DNA of 64,000 nucleotides from assembly GCF_016786325.1 (NCBI RefSeq), contig NZ_JADWYU010000082.1, positions 12,428 to 76,427 on the forward strand, read 5' to 3'. Below the pieces are notes generated by a model. It did no database searches, was not told the DNA's origin, and saw nothing but the letters and a program-made list of their open reading frames with translations. Position numbers and translations under genes: made by a program. This DNA is from Frankia nepalensis. Its GTDB lineage: Bacteria > Actinomycetota > Actinomycetes > Frankiales > Frankiaceae. This document shows positions 55,690 to 64,000 of this stretch, piece after piece. Position 1 is the stretch's first letter. Each line of letters starts with the position of its first letter.

Positions 55690-56460
55690 ATGCGACCAAC
55701 CGGCAAGATCGCCCGCGTCGCGGTGATGGTGGCCCTGGCCGCCGTCACCGCGGCCGGCTGCGGTGGCGACGACGAACCAACCGCCACGTCGACCCAGATC
55801 CCCGAGGCGGTCCAGAACCAGCTCTCCGCCGTGGCCGGCGTCGGCGCGGACAGCACGATCGTCACCGCCAGCGGCAACTCGGTCTCGGTCTACCCGGCGC
55901 CCAGCGCGCCCGGGGGAGCGGCCGCGGCGCCGAAGCTGCAGCTGGCGAACCCGAACGCGAGCGGCGCGCCGCTGGTCTTCCTGGTCACCGCCAAGATGCC
56001 GGGCTGGTGGCAGGTCCTGCTGCCGGTCCAGCCGAACGGCTCCACCGGCTGGATCAAGGCGGAGCAGGTGACGGCGAGCGTCACGCCGTTCCGGATCGTG
56101 GTCTCCCGGGGCGAGCACACGCTGACCGTCTACAAGTCGGGCGCCCCGATCGCCGTGGAGAAGGTGGCGATCGGCACGACGGACACGCCGACCCCCGGTG
56201 GCCGTTTCTACCTGGCGGAGCTGCTCAAGCCGCCGAACCCGAACGGGCCGTATGGCGCGTACGCCTTCGGGCTCAACGGTTTCTCCACCACGCTGGACTC
56301 GTTCAACGGCCGTGAGCCGGTGATCGGGATCCACGGCACCAACCAGCCGCAGCTGCTCGGCCAGGACGTCTCCTCCGGATGTATCCGGCTCAGCAACGAC
56401 GCCGTCACCCGGCTCGCGGGGACCGTCCCGACTGGCACTCCGGTGGACATCATCGCCTGA
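55690..56460 (+). CDS. L,D-transpeptidase lipoprotein (YkuD domain)
   Basis: A 256-aa lipoprotein (lipobox TAAGCGG). A short SH3-like domain (about 55-130, with WWQVLLPVQPNGSTGWIK) precedes the YkuD catalytic domain. The catalytic motif is HGTNQPQLLG...SSGCIRLSN with the nucleophilic Cys. It should form 3-3 cross-links in peptidoglycan or attach proteins to it. ATG 55690 lies one base after the stop of the secreted-protein gene. A strong hairpin 25 bases past the stop ends the operon. Confidence 0.93.
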   Translation: MRPTGKIARVAVMVALAAVTAAGCGGDDEPTATSTQIPEAVQNQLSAVAGVGADSTIVTASGNSVSVYPAPSAPGGAAAAPKLQLANPNASGAPLVFLVTAKMPGWWQVLLPVQPNGSTGWIKAEQVTASVTPFRIVVSRGEHTLTVYKSGAPIAVEKVAIGTTDTPTPGGRFYLAELLKPPNPNGPYGAYAFGLNGFSTTLDSFNGREPVIGIHGTNQPQLLGQDVSSGCIRLSNDAVTRLAGTVPTGTPVDIIA

Positions 56461-56483
56461 GTTCCATGGATTGGGTTACGTTC

Positions 56484-56520
56484 GTGTGGACTCCTGGGAC
56501 CCTCTCCCGGGAGTCCACAC
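56484..56520. terminator. Strong terminator after the L,D-transpeptidase gene
   Basis: Arms GTGTGGACTCCTGGG (56484-56498) and CCCGGGAGTCCACAC (56506-56520), 14 of 15 pairs plus a G-T, loop of seven bases. Confidence 0.8.
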
Positions 56521-57310
56521 CGCGTGGGCGGTCGAGCGGGCCTCGGTCGGCCTTCGGTGTCAGGCATCCGACAGGTCCGTACGCCATTAATGCGGTGGCC
56601 ATCGGCTGACTGATAGCCCACCCTTGGAAGGTCCGTTCACGACAAGCGCTCGCCGATGCCCCGCAGACTGGGGGCGTAATCCCAGCCAAGCTGGGTAGGG
56701 GGCGATAACGTCGCTGGTCAGGCCGTTGTCCGGCCAGACCGGTGGCATGTGGACGACCGAGCCAGGTGGAGGTCGTGGGGACGCCTCCGCCGTGGGGACC
56801 GTGGGCGTGTGGAGTAGGAGGGCTCCACTCGTCGATCACGGTCCCGCCAAGGCCGCGGTCGCGCCGACCCTACGCTCGGAGGGGGGCGTACGGAGGCGCG
56901 ACCGCGGCCGAGCCGTCTCGGCCCTCGGGCGGCCTGGCCGGCGGCCCGACCCCGGTCCAGGGTCTGCCGGCGGATCGCGGTTGGGTACTCGACCACTGAC
57001 GCGCGCGCTTCCGCCGGTCAGGAACCGTCAGCCGCCCCAAGATCTTGGTTGGTCATCGGATCCGCGCGCCCTTCGGCCACGCCTGCCCGTCTTACCCCGG
57101 GACTCGTGCACATCCGCGGTTTGCCGCGCGTCCGCGGATCGGGCCGGATCGGGCCGGGTGGCCCGGAGACCGCTGGTCGCGCGCGGATCGGCGTTCCGGG
57201 ATGCGCGCGGCCTCGCGGACGGCGCTCGCCGTCCCTGCTGGCGCTTTCGCCGTGCTTCGTCCTTGGCTCTGGTCGTCCTTGAACCTGGTCGTCCTCGGGC
57301 CTGGTCGTCT
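56521..57310. other. Gene-free segment with successive hairpins
   Basis: About 790 bases without a believable gene on either strand. The left part holds several local stems: CCCAGC/GCTGGG with loop CAA (56681-56695) and GGTC-a-GGCCG/CGGCC-a-GACC around 56716-56741. The spacing of these stems and the lower GC near 56585-56640 could fit an untranslated RNA. The right part is Arg/Gly-coding-like noise ending in a 16-base tandem repeat. Confidence 0.45.
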
Positions 57311-57315
57311 TCAGG
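57269..57315. repeat. 16-bp tandem repeat at a gene end
   Basis: CTGGTCGTC recurs at 57269, 57285 and 57301, with a decayed fourth unit, running up to the stop of the leftward small gene. Confidence 0.8.
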
Positions 57316-57568
57316 CGCGGTCGCCGCGGACGACGTTGAGGTGGGGGCGGTGAGCTTCCGCCTTGGAGCTGGCGCCGGCCGTCTTCTCGACGGCCGAACG
57401 GTAGCGGTCGAAGGCGGCCTGCGCACGGCTCTCCAGGTCGTCGACGAGCGCCAGCTGGGCACGAACCCGCCGCTCACCGGCCGGGCCGGCCGCCAGCAGG
57501 TCCGACAGGCAGTGATCCACCGCGCGCCGTGCCGCCAGCCACCCAAGGAGCAGGCGGGAACGATCCAT
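57311..57568 (-). CDS. Small helical hypothetical protein
   Basis: An 85-aa protein starting MDRSRLLLGWLAARRAVDHCL, predicted as two long helices with Leu/Ala heptads, then a basic tail ending LNVVRGDRA. Third codon positions are strongly G/C in this frame, supporting coding. ATG 57568 has GAGG eight bases upstream; the frame runs to 57748. No family recognised. Confidence 0.55.
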   Translation of the reverse strand: MDRSRLLLGWLAARRAVDHCLSDLLAAGPAGERRVRAQLALVDDLESRAQAAFDRYRSAVEKTAGASSKAEAHRPHLNVVRGDRA

Positions 57569-57802
57569 GTCCGATACCTCGTCCACCGAGAGTTGTCCCT
57601 CCGGAATGCTGATCGCTCGCTCCGGTCGCGTCTCCTGCCTCGCCTGGGCGGCGCGACGTCTGTCAGCGCCTCCTTGGGCGCCCACGCTGGTGTCCTCTCC
57701 CAGAGTGCCGCACATGAGCCGGCCACGCCCGATAGTTCGCCGAAACACTCCGGTGGGTCGGCGGGTGGAGCAACGGGAGTCCCGGTCAGCGGGCGGCGGC
57801 GG

Positions 57803-57946
57803 TCACCCGGGGTCCGTGACCAGGCTGGCGAACGCCTCATCGCGGATGTCGGGATCCAGGCGTGGGACGGCGCTCGGGTGCGGCATGGCCAGCACCTGGG
57901 CCCGGGTGCCCGGCGGCGCGTCCAGGGCTGGTCCGCGCTCGTTCAC
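57803..57946 (-). CDS. Possible very small protein (47 aa)
   Basis: GTG 57946 follows AGGAGG by four bases and gives VNERGPALDAPPGTRAQ... to VTDPG. Codon use is acceptable but the peptide is short and Pro-rich. It would be the first gene of a pair with the 85-aa protein. Low confidence. Confidence 0.35.
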   Translation of the reverse strand: MNERGPALDAPPGTRAQVLAMPHPSAVPRLDPDIRDEAFASLVTDPG

Positions 57947-58141
57947 GTCGCCTCCTGCTCTTTTCGGAGGGCCGAGCCTCTCCCTGATGGCCGAGCTGCC
58001 CGTGCGCGCCGTCCTCGACGGCTCCGGCGGGAGCGGGGCCATCCGCTGTGAAGCTCGCCATCGTGGGCAAGTGTGCCAAAGCGACCACTGACGGCCATGA
58101 CGGACAACCAGGTGGCCGCGATCTAGGGGCTACCGTCCAGA

Positions 58142-59302
58142 ATGGGCGATGTGTCGGCCGTCCGTCGCCGCCGGGCCGTCACGGTCTGGCTCCTCAGCCT
58201 CGCACTCGTCACCCCCGCGGTCTCGGCTGGCTGCGGCGCGATCCTCGACGAGGACCCGTCCAGCGCCGGGGCCGGTGGCGGCCCGTCGCCGGCCGCCGCC
58301 GCCGTGGCGACCCAGACCTCCGGCCCGGACGCCTACGAGCGTTCCGGCAGGGCGGGCGATTTCCGGTTGGTGCTGCCGGGGCCGGAGACCGCCGGACCGT
58401 ATCCCCTCGTCATCGCCCTCCACAGCCTCTATCACGACGGCAGCGAGACAACCGGGTGGGGGCTGGAGCAGCTCGCCCGGACGGCCGGGTTCGCCATGGT
58501 CAGCCCGGACGGCGTCGGAAAGTCCTGGAACGCCGGCACCTGCTGCGACACCGCGGTGAAAACCGGTGTCGACGACGTCGCCTGGCTGCATGCGCTGATC
58601 CAGCATCTGAAGACCAACTACCCGATCGACCCGGCGAGAGTGATCATCATTGGCCTTTCCAACGGCGGGATGATGGCCTATCGCTACGCCTGCGAGCACC
58701 CGGAGGACCTCGCCGGCATCGCCGTCGTCGCGGGCAGCCTGCAGCAGCTCGACTGCCGCCCGGACGCGCCGGTCAGCGTCGTCTCGGTGCACGGCGGCAA
58801 GGACGGGCATGTGCCGGCGGCCGGCGCCGACTGGCAGCCCACGCTCGGCACGCCGGTCACCTCGACGGCGCGCAGCCTCCTCCCGTTCCGCGAGGTCGCG
58901 CGGTGCCCGACGACGACCGGCCTGGGCGACGTGATGGGGACCGGGGCGGACGGCGCGCCGCGGCTGTCGGACACGCTCAGCGCCGGTGGCGCGGCGGTGA
59001 CCCCGGTCCAGATCCGCGCCGCCCTCGCCTCGCTGGGCCTGCCGGCCCCGGCGGGCGTCCCCGCGCCGGCGACGCCCTCCGCCGGGGTCACCGCGCCCGC
59101 GCTCGTGCCGGTCGACCCGGCGACGAGCCCGGCGTACGCGATCCGTACCGAGACCACCTGCGCCACCGGCGCCCGGGTCGTCGACTACTACCTGCCGGAC
59201 GCCGACCACGGCTGGCCCGGAGCGCTCGGCCCGTCCGCCTTCGCGACGGCCTCGGTGATCTGGCAGCTGCTGGGCTCCGCCCGCGCCCATCCGGCCCGGT
59301 AG
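58142..59302 (+). CDS. LpqC-like esterase lipoprotein (alpha/beta hydrolase)
   Basis: A 386-aa secreted lipoprotein: signal with AGCG lipobox, then a PHB-depolymerase/feruloyl-esterase-type hydrolase. Nucleophile Ser in IIGLSNGGMMAYRYA, acid Asp in HGGKDGHVP, His in DADHGWPG; oxyanion region LHSLYHDGSETTGW. An Ala/Pro-rich insert (about 285-330) lies before the final strand. Mycobacterial LpqC has the same layout. It probably hydrolyses an ester outside the cell; substrate unknown. ATG 58142 or GTG 58151. Confidence 0.88.
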   Translation: MGDVSAVRRRRAVTVWLLSLALVTPAVSAGCGAILDEDPSSAGAGGGPSPAAAAVATQTSGPDAYERSGRAGDFRLVLPGPETAGPYPLVIALHSLYHDGSETTGWGLEQLARTAGFAMVSPDGVGKSWNAGTCCDTAVKTGVDDVAWLHALIQHLKTNYPIDPARVIIIGLSNGGMMAYRYACEHPEDLAGIAVVAGSLQQLDCRPDAPVSVVSVHGGKDGHVPAAGADWQPTLGTPVTSTARSLLPFREVARCPTTTGLGDVMGTGADGAPRLSDTLSAGGAAVTPVQIRAALASLGLPAPAGVPAPATPSAGVTAPALVPVDPATSPAYAIRTETTCATGARVVDYYLPDADHGWPGALGPSAFATASVIWQLLGSARAHPAR

Positions 59303-59456
59303 CCGAATCGGCCCGCGTCGCGCCGCGTCGCCGGCGGCCGGGCGGTCGCCGGCCGACCGGCCCACGCCGACGTCACCCACCCGGCCCGGGCGGTCCACGG
59401 CCGCCCGCCCGCCCTCGCCGCCGCCCGCGGCCCGTCAGGACCAGGGCCGGCGGCGG

Positions 59457-61154
59457 TCAGGCCGGTGGCTGGAAGGAAGCGCGCAGCGAGGCCATCAGGG
59501 TGTCGAGCTCCGCGTCCGAGGCCGCCGGCGCCCGCGCGATCAGTACGTACACCGCGTTCGGAGTCTCGACGGTGCGCATCAGGTAGGAGACCTTCTCGCC
59601 CTGCCTGGTGTAGCTGCCGGTCAGCTCCCGCACCGTGGCGCCGGAGAACGTGTCCTTGACGTCGCCGGAGCCGGTGACCGCGAGTCCTGGCTGCCCACCG
59701 AACTCCAGCGCCTGCACCTTCGAGAGGGCGCCAGCTCCGTCGACCCCCGTGCGCCGGGCGACACCGACCATCCGCGCCCCGGACGGCTCGCCGTAGAAGA
59801 TGCCCACCGAGTCCTGGCGCATCGTCCAGGTCCCCGGGTGCGACCACGTCGTCCCGGAGGCACTGTCATTGGCGGCCACCCAGTCCGAGGGGACCGCGGG
59901 CGTCGGCGACGAGCTGGGCGGCGGTTCGGAGGGCGGCGCCGTGGGGGCCTGGGTCGTCGACGGGGTGGGGCTCGGCCCGGCCGTCGCCTCCTCGCCGCTC
60001 GGGCGGACCTTCTCCCAGACGACACCCGCGCCCACGCCGAGGCCGAGCGCGAACCCGAGCCAGACCAGCGCGATCACGAGACGGCGCAGGAACAGCCCGA
60101 GCCCGACCTCCGGTGCCCTGGCGCCCGGTTCGTCGATGCCCGGCTCGTCCGCCCCGCCCGCCGTGCCGTCCTCCCTGCCGACGGCGGCGCGCCGGCCGGG
60201 ACCGGTGGTCCCCGTGGTCCCGGTGGGCGTCGAGCGGGTGGCCGCCGTCCCGGGGGCCTTGCGGCGCGGACCGGTACCGCCGCCCCGGCTCGGGGAGAAG
60301 CCGCCCTCGTCGCCTTCGGCGGGGCCGTCCTCCTGGTGGCGCCCGGCCTCGTACCCGCCGCCGCGGCCGCCGGCCCTGGTCCGTTCCCCGGTGGCCTCGC
60401 CCGGGCGGCTGGCGAACCGGCCGGTCCCGCCGCGGGCCCGGGCCGGCGGCTCGGCGAACAGCGCGCCCGTGTCGGGCTCCGCGTCGTCCGGCTTGGGCCG
60501 GCCGGCCGCCGGCCGGCCGCCGGTGGCGCCGCCACGGCCATCCTGGCGGCCCCCGCCGCCGGGCGGGTACGGGTCGTCGTCGGGGTACGGCCGCCCAGCG
60601 GGCCGCCCGGTTCGCCGGCCTCCCGGCTCGCCGGCCTCCCGGCTCGGCGACGCCGGCCCGGCGGGAACCCCGTCGCCAGGCCGGGGGGGACGCTGTCGTC
60701 GATCCGGCGGGAACCCCGGGCCGCCCGGCCGGTGGGAACCGGAAGCGTCCCCGTCGACGTCCCGATACCCACGCCCGCGTCTGGGGTCGCTGTCTCGCCT
60801 GTGGGGCTCGTCCTGGCGCCGCGGCCCGGAGCCGTCCCAGTCGTCGGCGCGGCCGGTGTACCCGCGCTCGCCGGCGCCGCGGCCAGCGGCCGGATGATGG
60901 CCCGACCCGGAGCCGGCCGGCCGCTCGTCGCGCCGAGCGGCGTCGAAACCGCGAGTCTCGCGGCCGGCGCGGCGGGGATCCGGCCGCGGGCGGTACCCCT
61001 CCGCGCCCCCGCGGCCGTAGTCGTCCTGGTGGTACTCATCGGGCTCGTCGGCACTGGACCTGCCGGATCGGAGCCGATCTGGCAGGGACCCCGGGCCGGA
61101 CGCCGGAGGTCGACGCGGGTCGGCTGGGCCAGGCCGGCGAGCACCGTCCGTCAC
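59457..61154 (-). CDS. Membrane-anchored protein with long disordered cytoplasmic region
   Basis: A 565-aa protein. The first 370 or so residues are charged, Arg/Gly/Pro/Asp-rich and repetitive, without a fold. One membrane segment (RLVIALVWLGFALGLGVGAGVV) follows, then a Pro/Thr/Ser linker and an extracytoplasmic domain of about 135 residues from DWVAANDSASGTTWSHP to the end, of a PsbP/Mog1-like alpha-beta type seen on some actinobacterial kinases and lipoproteins. GTG 61154 has GGAGG seven bases upstream; the frame opens at TTG 61265. Function unknown; the layout resembles a sensor or scaffold lacking a kinase domain. Confidence 0.65.
   Translation of the reverse strand: MTDGARRPGPADPRRPPASGPGSLPDRLRSGRSSADEPDEYHQDDYGRGGAEGYRPRPDPRRAGRETRGFDAARRDERPAGSGSGHHPAAGRGAGERGYTGRADDWDGSGPRRQDEPHRRDSDPRRGRGYRDVDGDASGSHRPGGPGFPPDRRQRPPRPGDGVPAGPASPSREAGEPGGRRTGRPAGRPYPDDDPYPPGGGGRQDGRGGATGGRPAAGRPKPDDAEPDTGALFAEPPARARGGTGRFASRPGEATGERTRAGGRGGGYEAGRHQEDGPAEGDEGGFSPSRGGGTGPRRKAPGTAATRSTPTGTTGTTGPGRRAAVGREDGTAGGADEPGIDEPGARAPEVGLGLFLRRLVIALVWLGFALGLGVGAGVVWEKVRPSGEEATAGPSPTPSTTQAPTAPPSEPPPSSSPTPAVPSDWVAANDSASGTTWSHPGTWTMRQDSVGIFYGEPSGARMVGVARRTGVDGAGALSKVQALEFGGQPGLAVTGSGDVKDTFSGATVRELTGSYTRQGEKVSYLMRTVETPNAVYVLIARAPAASDAELDTLMASLRASFQPPA
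60701..60719. repeat. Dispersed GATCCGGC repeat copy
   Basis: GATCCGGCGGGAACCCCGG inside the disordered region of the membrane-anchored protein; a second copy, GATCTGGCAGGGACCCCGG, lies at 61076-61094 in the same gene. Confidence 0.75.
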
Positions 61155-61734
61155 CAGGCTGCCTCCATCCGCATATCGTGCCAGTAATGCCTCACACCGG
61201 TGTACCACGGCGTTGGCCGCCCATTGCGTCTGGTCTGCTAGCGAGCGGCCCACCGGTGCGAACAAGTCAAAATGGTCTCTTAGTACGGCCGAGGAGTGTC
61301 AGCCGGGTTATCCACTCGAACTTCCGGCACACCGCCAAAAGATGATCTACTGGCCCCGCCTGGCGGTGCGCTCCCCGCGATTGACCATCAGAGGCCCCGC
61401 CCTAGTCGGGCAGTGGGGCAACCGCTCTTCCCGTTGACTAAGCGGCGACGCCGCCACGGAAGGCCATCCTCCGACCACGCGGCCGCGGCATATCAGTCAC
61501 GTAGCGGCGTCAGGGCAGCCATCCGGCCCCACTTCGGTGCCCCTCCGGATTCGCCCGATTCGGGCCGCTCAATCCCGACTTCTGGACCTTCGTCTACCGT
61601 GGCCGGGCGGGTGGTCGCCTCTCCCTCGGTGCCCTGGGCGCCGGGCGGAACGGGGCGCCGTCCGGGCGGACGGTCACCGCGAGCCGCGCGAGCGGAGCGA
61701 CCGGCGACCGAAGGACTCGACCCCAGGGGGACCG
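61155..61734. other. Divergent intergenic region upstream of mscL
   Basis: A 580-base region with no convincing gene; its left half (61195-61345) is less GC-rich and contains a lone TTATCCACT. It should hold the promoters for the membrane-anchored protein and mscL. Confidence 0.45.
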
Positions 61735-62169
61735 ATGCGAGAGATCCTGAAAGGCTTCAAGACTTTCCTGCTCCGCGGCAACATCATCGACCTAGCGGTC
61801 GCCGTGGTCATCGGCACCGCGTTCACGGCGGTGGTCACGTCGCTGGTGAAGAACATCTTCACGCCGCTCATTGCGGCGATTGCCGGCCAACCGGACTTCT
61901 CGGAGCTTGATTTCCGTATCAATGGAAGTGTCTTCACATACGGCGAATTCATCAACAGCCTGATCGCGTTCCTGATCGTCGCCGCGGTCATCTACTTCAT
62001 CGTCGTGATGCCGCTCGCGAAGCTGAACGAGCGGCGCCAGCGCGGCCAGGTGTCGGTGGAGGAGGACCCGGTTCTTTCTGAGGAGGCCCGGCTGCTCACC
62101 GAGATCCGCGACCTGCTGGCCACCCGGGAGCCGGAGGCCGGGTTCGGCCAGCCGCCGACCAAGTACTGA
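61735..62169 (+). CDS. mscL: Large-conductance mechanosensitive channel
   Basis: Pore that opens under membrane tension to release solutes on osmotic downshock. 144 aa, normal length. N-terminal amphipathic helix MREILKGFKTFLLRGNIIDLA, first span AVAVVIGTAFTAVVTSLVKN, periplasmic loop, second span LIAFLIVAAVIYFIVVMPLAKL, and the charged C-terminal helix RLLTEIRDLLAT. ATG 61735 follows AGGGGG. Stands alone; a large inverted repeat and tandem array follow it. Confidence 0.95.
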   Translation: MREILKGFKTFLLRGNIIDLAVAVVIGTAFTAVVTSLVKNIFTPLIAAIAGQPDFSELDFRINGSVFTYGEFINSLIAFLIVAAVIYFIVVMPLAKLNERRQRGQVSVEEDPVLSEEARLLTEIRDLLATREPEAGFGQPPTKY

Positions 62170-62313
62170 CGGCGCCCGGTTCGGACGGCGCCAGGTTCGG
62201 ACGGCGGTTCCCACGGCTCGCGGCCGGCCCGAGGGACCTGGACGTCGGCGCGAGCGAAGATCCATGGGGCTCGCCCGCCTCCGGCCTCTTCCGGGCCGCG
62301 ACCCGACTTGACC

Positions 62314-62361
62314 ACGGCCGCGCACGATCGACTCCCATGGTCGTCGATCGTGCGCGGCCGT
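62314..62361. terminator. Perfect 19-bp inverted repeat after mscL
   Basis: Arms ACGGCCGCGCACGATCGAC (62314-62332) and GTCGATCGTGCGCGGCCGT (62343-62361) pair perfectly; loop of ten bases. Likely the mscL terminator, though its length exceeds usual need. Confidence 0.7.
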
Positions 62362-62393
62362 CGCGGCCTCTCGCCGCTGCTCGCCGCCACATC

Positions 62394-62470
62394 GGTGGCC
62401 GACGACTTCGGTGGCCGACGACTTCGGTGGCCGACGACTTCGGTGGCCGACGACTTCGGGGGCCGACGAC
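62394..62470. repeat. 16-bp tandem repeat array
   Basis: Four perfect units of GGTGGCCGACGACTTC (62394-62409, 62410-62425, 62426-62441, 62442-62457) plus a partial fifth to 62470. Non-coding, between the inverted repeat and the protease gene. As 16 is not a multiple of three, it is not a coding repeat. Confidence 0.9.
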
Positions 62471-62729
62471 GTGCCTCGGCCCCGGCGGCTCGGTGTCCCG
62501 ACCAAGCCGACCTCGCGCCGCGGCGGCACTCTCATGGGCCAACTCGGTAAGATGACGGGCGATACTCGCTACTTGCTGTCGCGACCACCGCGTGACCTCT
62601 GGGGACGACCCAGGACCCTCGATCCAGAGACGGACCTGTCGGATAGCGGATACCCTGGCCAAGCCCGCTTAGCGGAAACGTTGGTCGGACTTCAGGAATC
62701 GCTCAGGGTCCGACGGGAAAGTGCATCTC

Positions 62730-64000
62730 ATGACAACGCGTCCCACCTTCGATACCACCGCGGTCAGTGGCAGCGACGCGGACGGCCGGCCGATCGGTGC
62801 CCGGGAGGGATCCGACGCCGCGTCTGGGTTTCGTTCGCCCTGGGCCCCGCCCCTCACGGGCTCGTCGCCGGAGACCGCGGGGCCAGGCGCGGCCCCGTTC
62901 GGCCCGCCGCCGGCCGGTCAGATCCCACCCGGCGGGTTCCCGGGCGGTCTTCCCGCCGGGCCGGCGACCGGCGCCCTGCCGGTGAGCGTTTCGCCCGGTG
63001 GGGAGAACCCGCCGCCTGGGCAGAACCCGCCGCCACCCGGGCAGAGCCCTCTGCCGCCCGGGCAGAACCCACCGACCGGCCCCCGGCCCGGTTCGCCGTG
63101 GGGCCCGCCGCCGTCGGCGCCCTGGCCGGGCGGGTCGGGTGGGTCGGGCCAGGGGCCTGGCCAGTCGTGGACGGCGCCTGGCTATCCACCACCGGCTGGC
63201 GCGTTCGGTACCGGTGGCGGCCCCGGCGGCCCTGGTGGCCCGTCGACGGACTCCGCGCGCCCCGGACCGGCCCGCGGCCGGCGGCGCCTCGTCGCGGCCG
63301 CGGTGGCGCTGGCGTTGGTCAGCGGCGGCATCGGCGGTGGGGTCGGTGCTCTGGTCGCGAGCCAGGACGACTCCGGCGGGGTCACCAGCACCGACGCCGG
63401 CCTGAACCGGGACGCGAACGGCGCCCCGGTCGCGCCCGCCGCCAACGGGACGGTCAGCAAGGCGGCGCAGGTGATCCTGCCGAGCGTCGTGACGATCTCG
63501 GAGGTCTCGCGCACCGAGGCGGGCACCGGCTCCGGCGTGATCATTCGGCAGGACGGCTACATCCTGACCAACAACCACGTGGTCTCGGGCGCGTCGAACG
63601 GCGGCTCGCTCACGGTGACGCTGCAGTCCGGTGAGCGTCTCGACGCCACGGTCTGGGGCACCGACCCGAGCTCGGACCTCGCGGTCATCAAGATTGACAA
63701 GACCGGCCTGCCGGCGGCGACCTTCGGTGACTCGGACGCGCTGCAGATCGGCGAGCTGGTGGTCGCCGTGGGCAGCCCTCTCGGCCTGAACGGGACCGTC
63801 ACGTCCGGCATCGTCAGCGCCGTGCACCGCCCGGTGCGCACCGGCGACAGCACCGTGCAGGACCAGAACGCGGTCCTCGACGCGATCCAGACCGACACCG
63901 CCATCAACCCCGGTAACTCGGGCGGTCCGCTGGTGAACAGCGACGGCCAGATCGTCGGCATCAACAGCGCGATCGCCACCGTCGGCGGCAGCAGCGGCCC
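62730..64000 (+). CDS. HtrA/DegP-type membrane serine protease (cut by window end)
   Basis: At least 423 aa; the end lies outside the window. The first 180 residues are Pro/Gly-rich (GQNPPPPGQSP-type repeats), followed by one membrane segment (RRRLVAAAVALALVSGGIGG) and a trypsin-like domain outside the membrane. The triad is visible: His in ILTNNHVVSG, Asp in SSDLAVIKID, Ser in NPGNSGGPL. A PDZ domain is expected past the end. This matches actinobacterial PepD/HtrA envelope-quality-control proteases. ATG 62730 (MTTRPTFDTTAVSG) is the natural start. Confidence 0.9.
   Translation, partial: MTTRPTFDTTAVSGSDADGRPIGAREGSDAASGFRSPWAPPLTGSSPETAGPGAAPFGPPPAGQIPPGGFPGGLPAGPATGALPVSVSPGGENPPPGQNPPPPGQSPLPPGQNPPTGPRPGSPWGPPPSAPWPGGSGGSGQGPGQSWTAPGYPPPAGAFGTGGGPGGPGGPSTDSARPGPARGRRRLVAAAVALALVSGGIGGGVGALVASQDDSGGVTSTDAGLNRDANGAPVAPAANGTVSKAAQVILPSVVTISEVSRTEAGTGSGVIIRQDGYILTNNHVVSGASNGGSLTVTLQSGERLDATVWGTDPSSDLAVIKIDKTGLPAATFGDSDALQIGELVVAVGSPLGLNGTVTSGIVSAVHRPVRTGDSTVQDQNAVLDAIQTDTAINPGNSGGPLVNSDGQIVGINSAIATVGGSSG

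Larger units (their letters stand above)
62170..62729. other. Repeat-rich intergenic region between mscL and the HtrA-like gene
   Basis: Contains the 19-bp inverted repeat, the 16-bp tandem array, and a less GC-rich part at 62540-62730 that should hold the promoter of the protease gene. Frames crossing it are artefacts of the repeats. Confidence 0.5.

Noticed and set aside
56726-58051. 441-aa plus-strand open frame in the gene-free segment
   Set aside because: Arg/Pro/Gly-rich with no folded segment, and it covers the better-supported small gene on the other strand.
61308-61316. TTATCCACT as a DnaA box upstream of mscL
   Set aside because: A lone site with a changed last base; not a cluster.

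Overview
The window is very GC-rich actinobacterial chromosome. GTG and TTG starts are common, linkers are rich in Pro/Ala/Ser, there are many lipoproteins, and the metabolic genes are of actinobacterial type (FadE5-like acyl-CoA dehydrogenase, F420-type LLM oxidoreductase, BkdABC, Zur, YcnI/CopCD). The style, including many short in-frame repeats inside coding regions, suggests a Frankia-like organism; that is an inference, since no rRNA or species marker lies in the window. No tRNA, rRNA, CRISPR array, transposase or phage gene was found.

Layout. 1-8.4 kb: a PknD-like membrane Ser/Thr kinase with an NHL propeller, glucose-6-phosphate isomerase, a STAS protein, a small membrane protein and a long Pro-rich protein. 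8.5-15.9 kb: an exopolysaccharide locus with a beta-helix lipoprotein, a membrane-anchored beta-helix protein, a hyaluronan-synthase-like GT2, UDP-glucose 6-dehydrogenase and a PL14-like polysaccharide lyase on a Tat lipoprotein. 16-22 kb: a zinc-ribbon/cyclase/ATPase/TPR signalling protein, an ABC-2 type exporter and a lipoprotein. 22.6-31 kb: fatty-acid and branched-chain catabolism (fadE5, bkdABC) and an LLM oxidoreductase. 31-37 kb: a CapA-like lipoprotein, a GT39-like membrane glycosyltransferase, an AlaA-like aminotransferase and a membrane-anchored protein. 37-44.8 kb: metal homeostasis (zur, znuACBB, a DUF2470 heme/iron protein) and two small genes. 45-49.2 kb: a copper cluster (CopCD-type fusion, YcnI, His-rich membrane protein). 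49.4-54.5 kb: a MOSC protein, an orphan NarL-type regulator, serC, citrate synthase and pdxH. 54.9-64 kb: a secreted protein with an L,D-transpeptidase, small genes, an LpqC-like esterase, a membrane-anchored protein, mscL and an HtrA-type protease cut by the window end.

How the genes work together. In the polysaccharide locus, Ugd would supply UDP-glucuronate to the HAS-like synthase. The two beta-helix proteins and the lyase are placed to modify or trim the polymer outside the membrane. The zinc locus carries matching Zur-like sites before zur and znuA, and an IdeR/DtxR-like palindrome sits before the DUF2470 gene, so metal-responsive control can be read from the DNA. bkdA-bkdB-bkdC form one leftward operon ended by a strong hairpin. 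Citrate synthase and serC overlap and are divergent from pdxH, which makes the cofactor SerC needs.

Non-coding structure is plentiful: perfect inverted repeats at gene ends, 16-18 bp tandem arrays, a cluster of DnaA-box-like 9-mers, and a dispersed GATCCGGC-type repeat found inside genes and between them.
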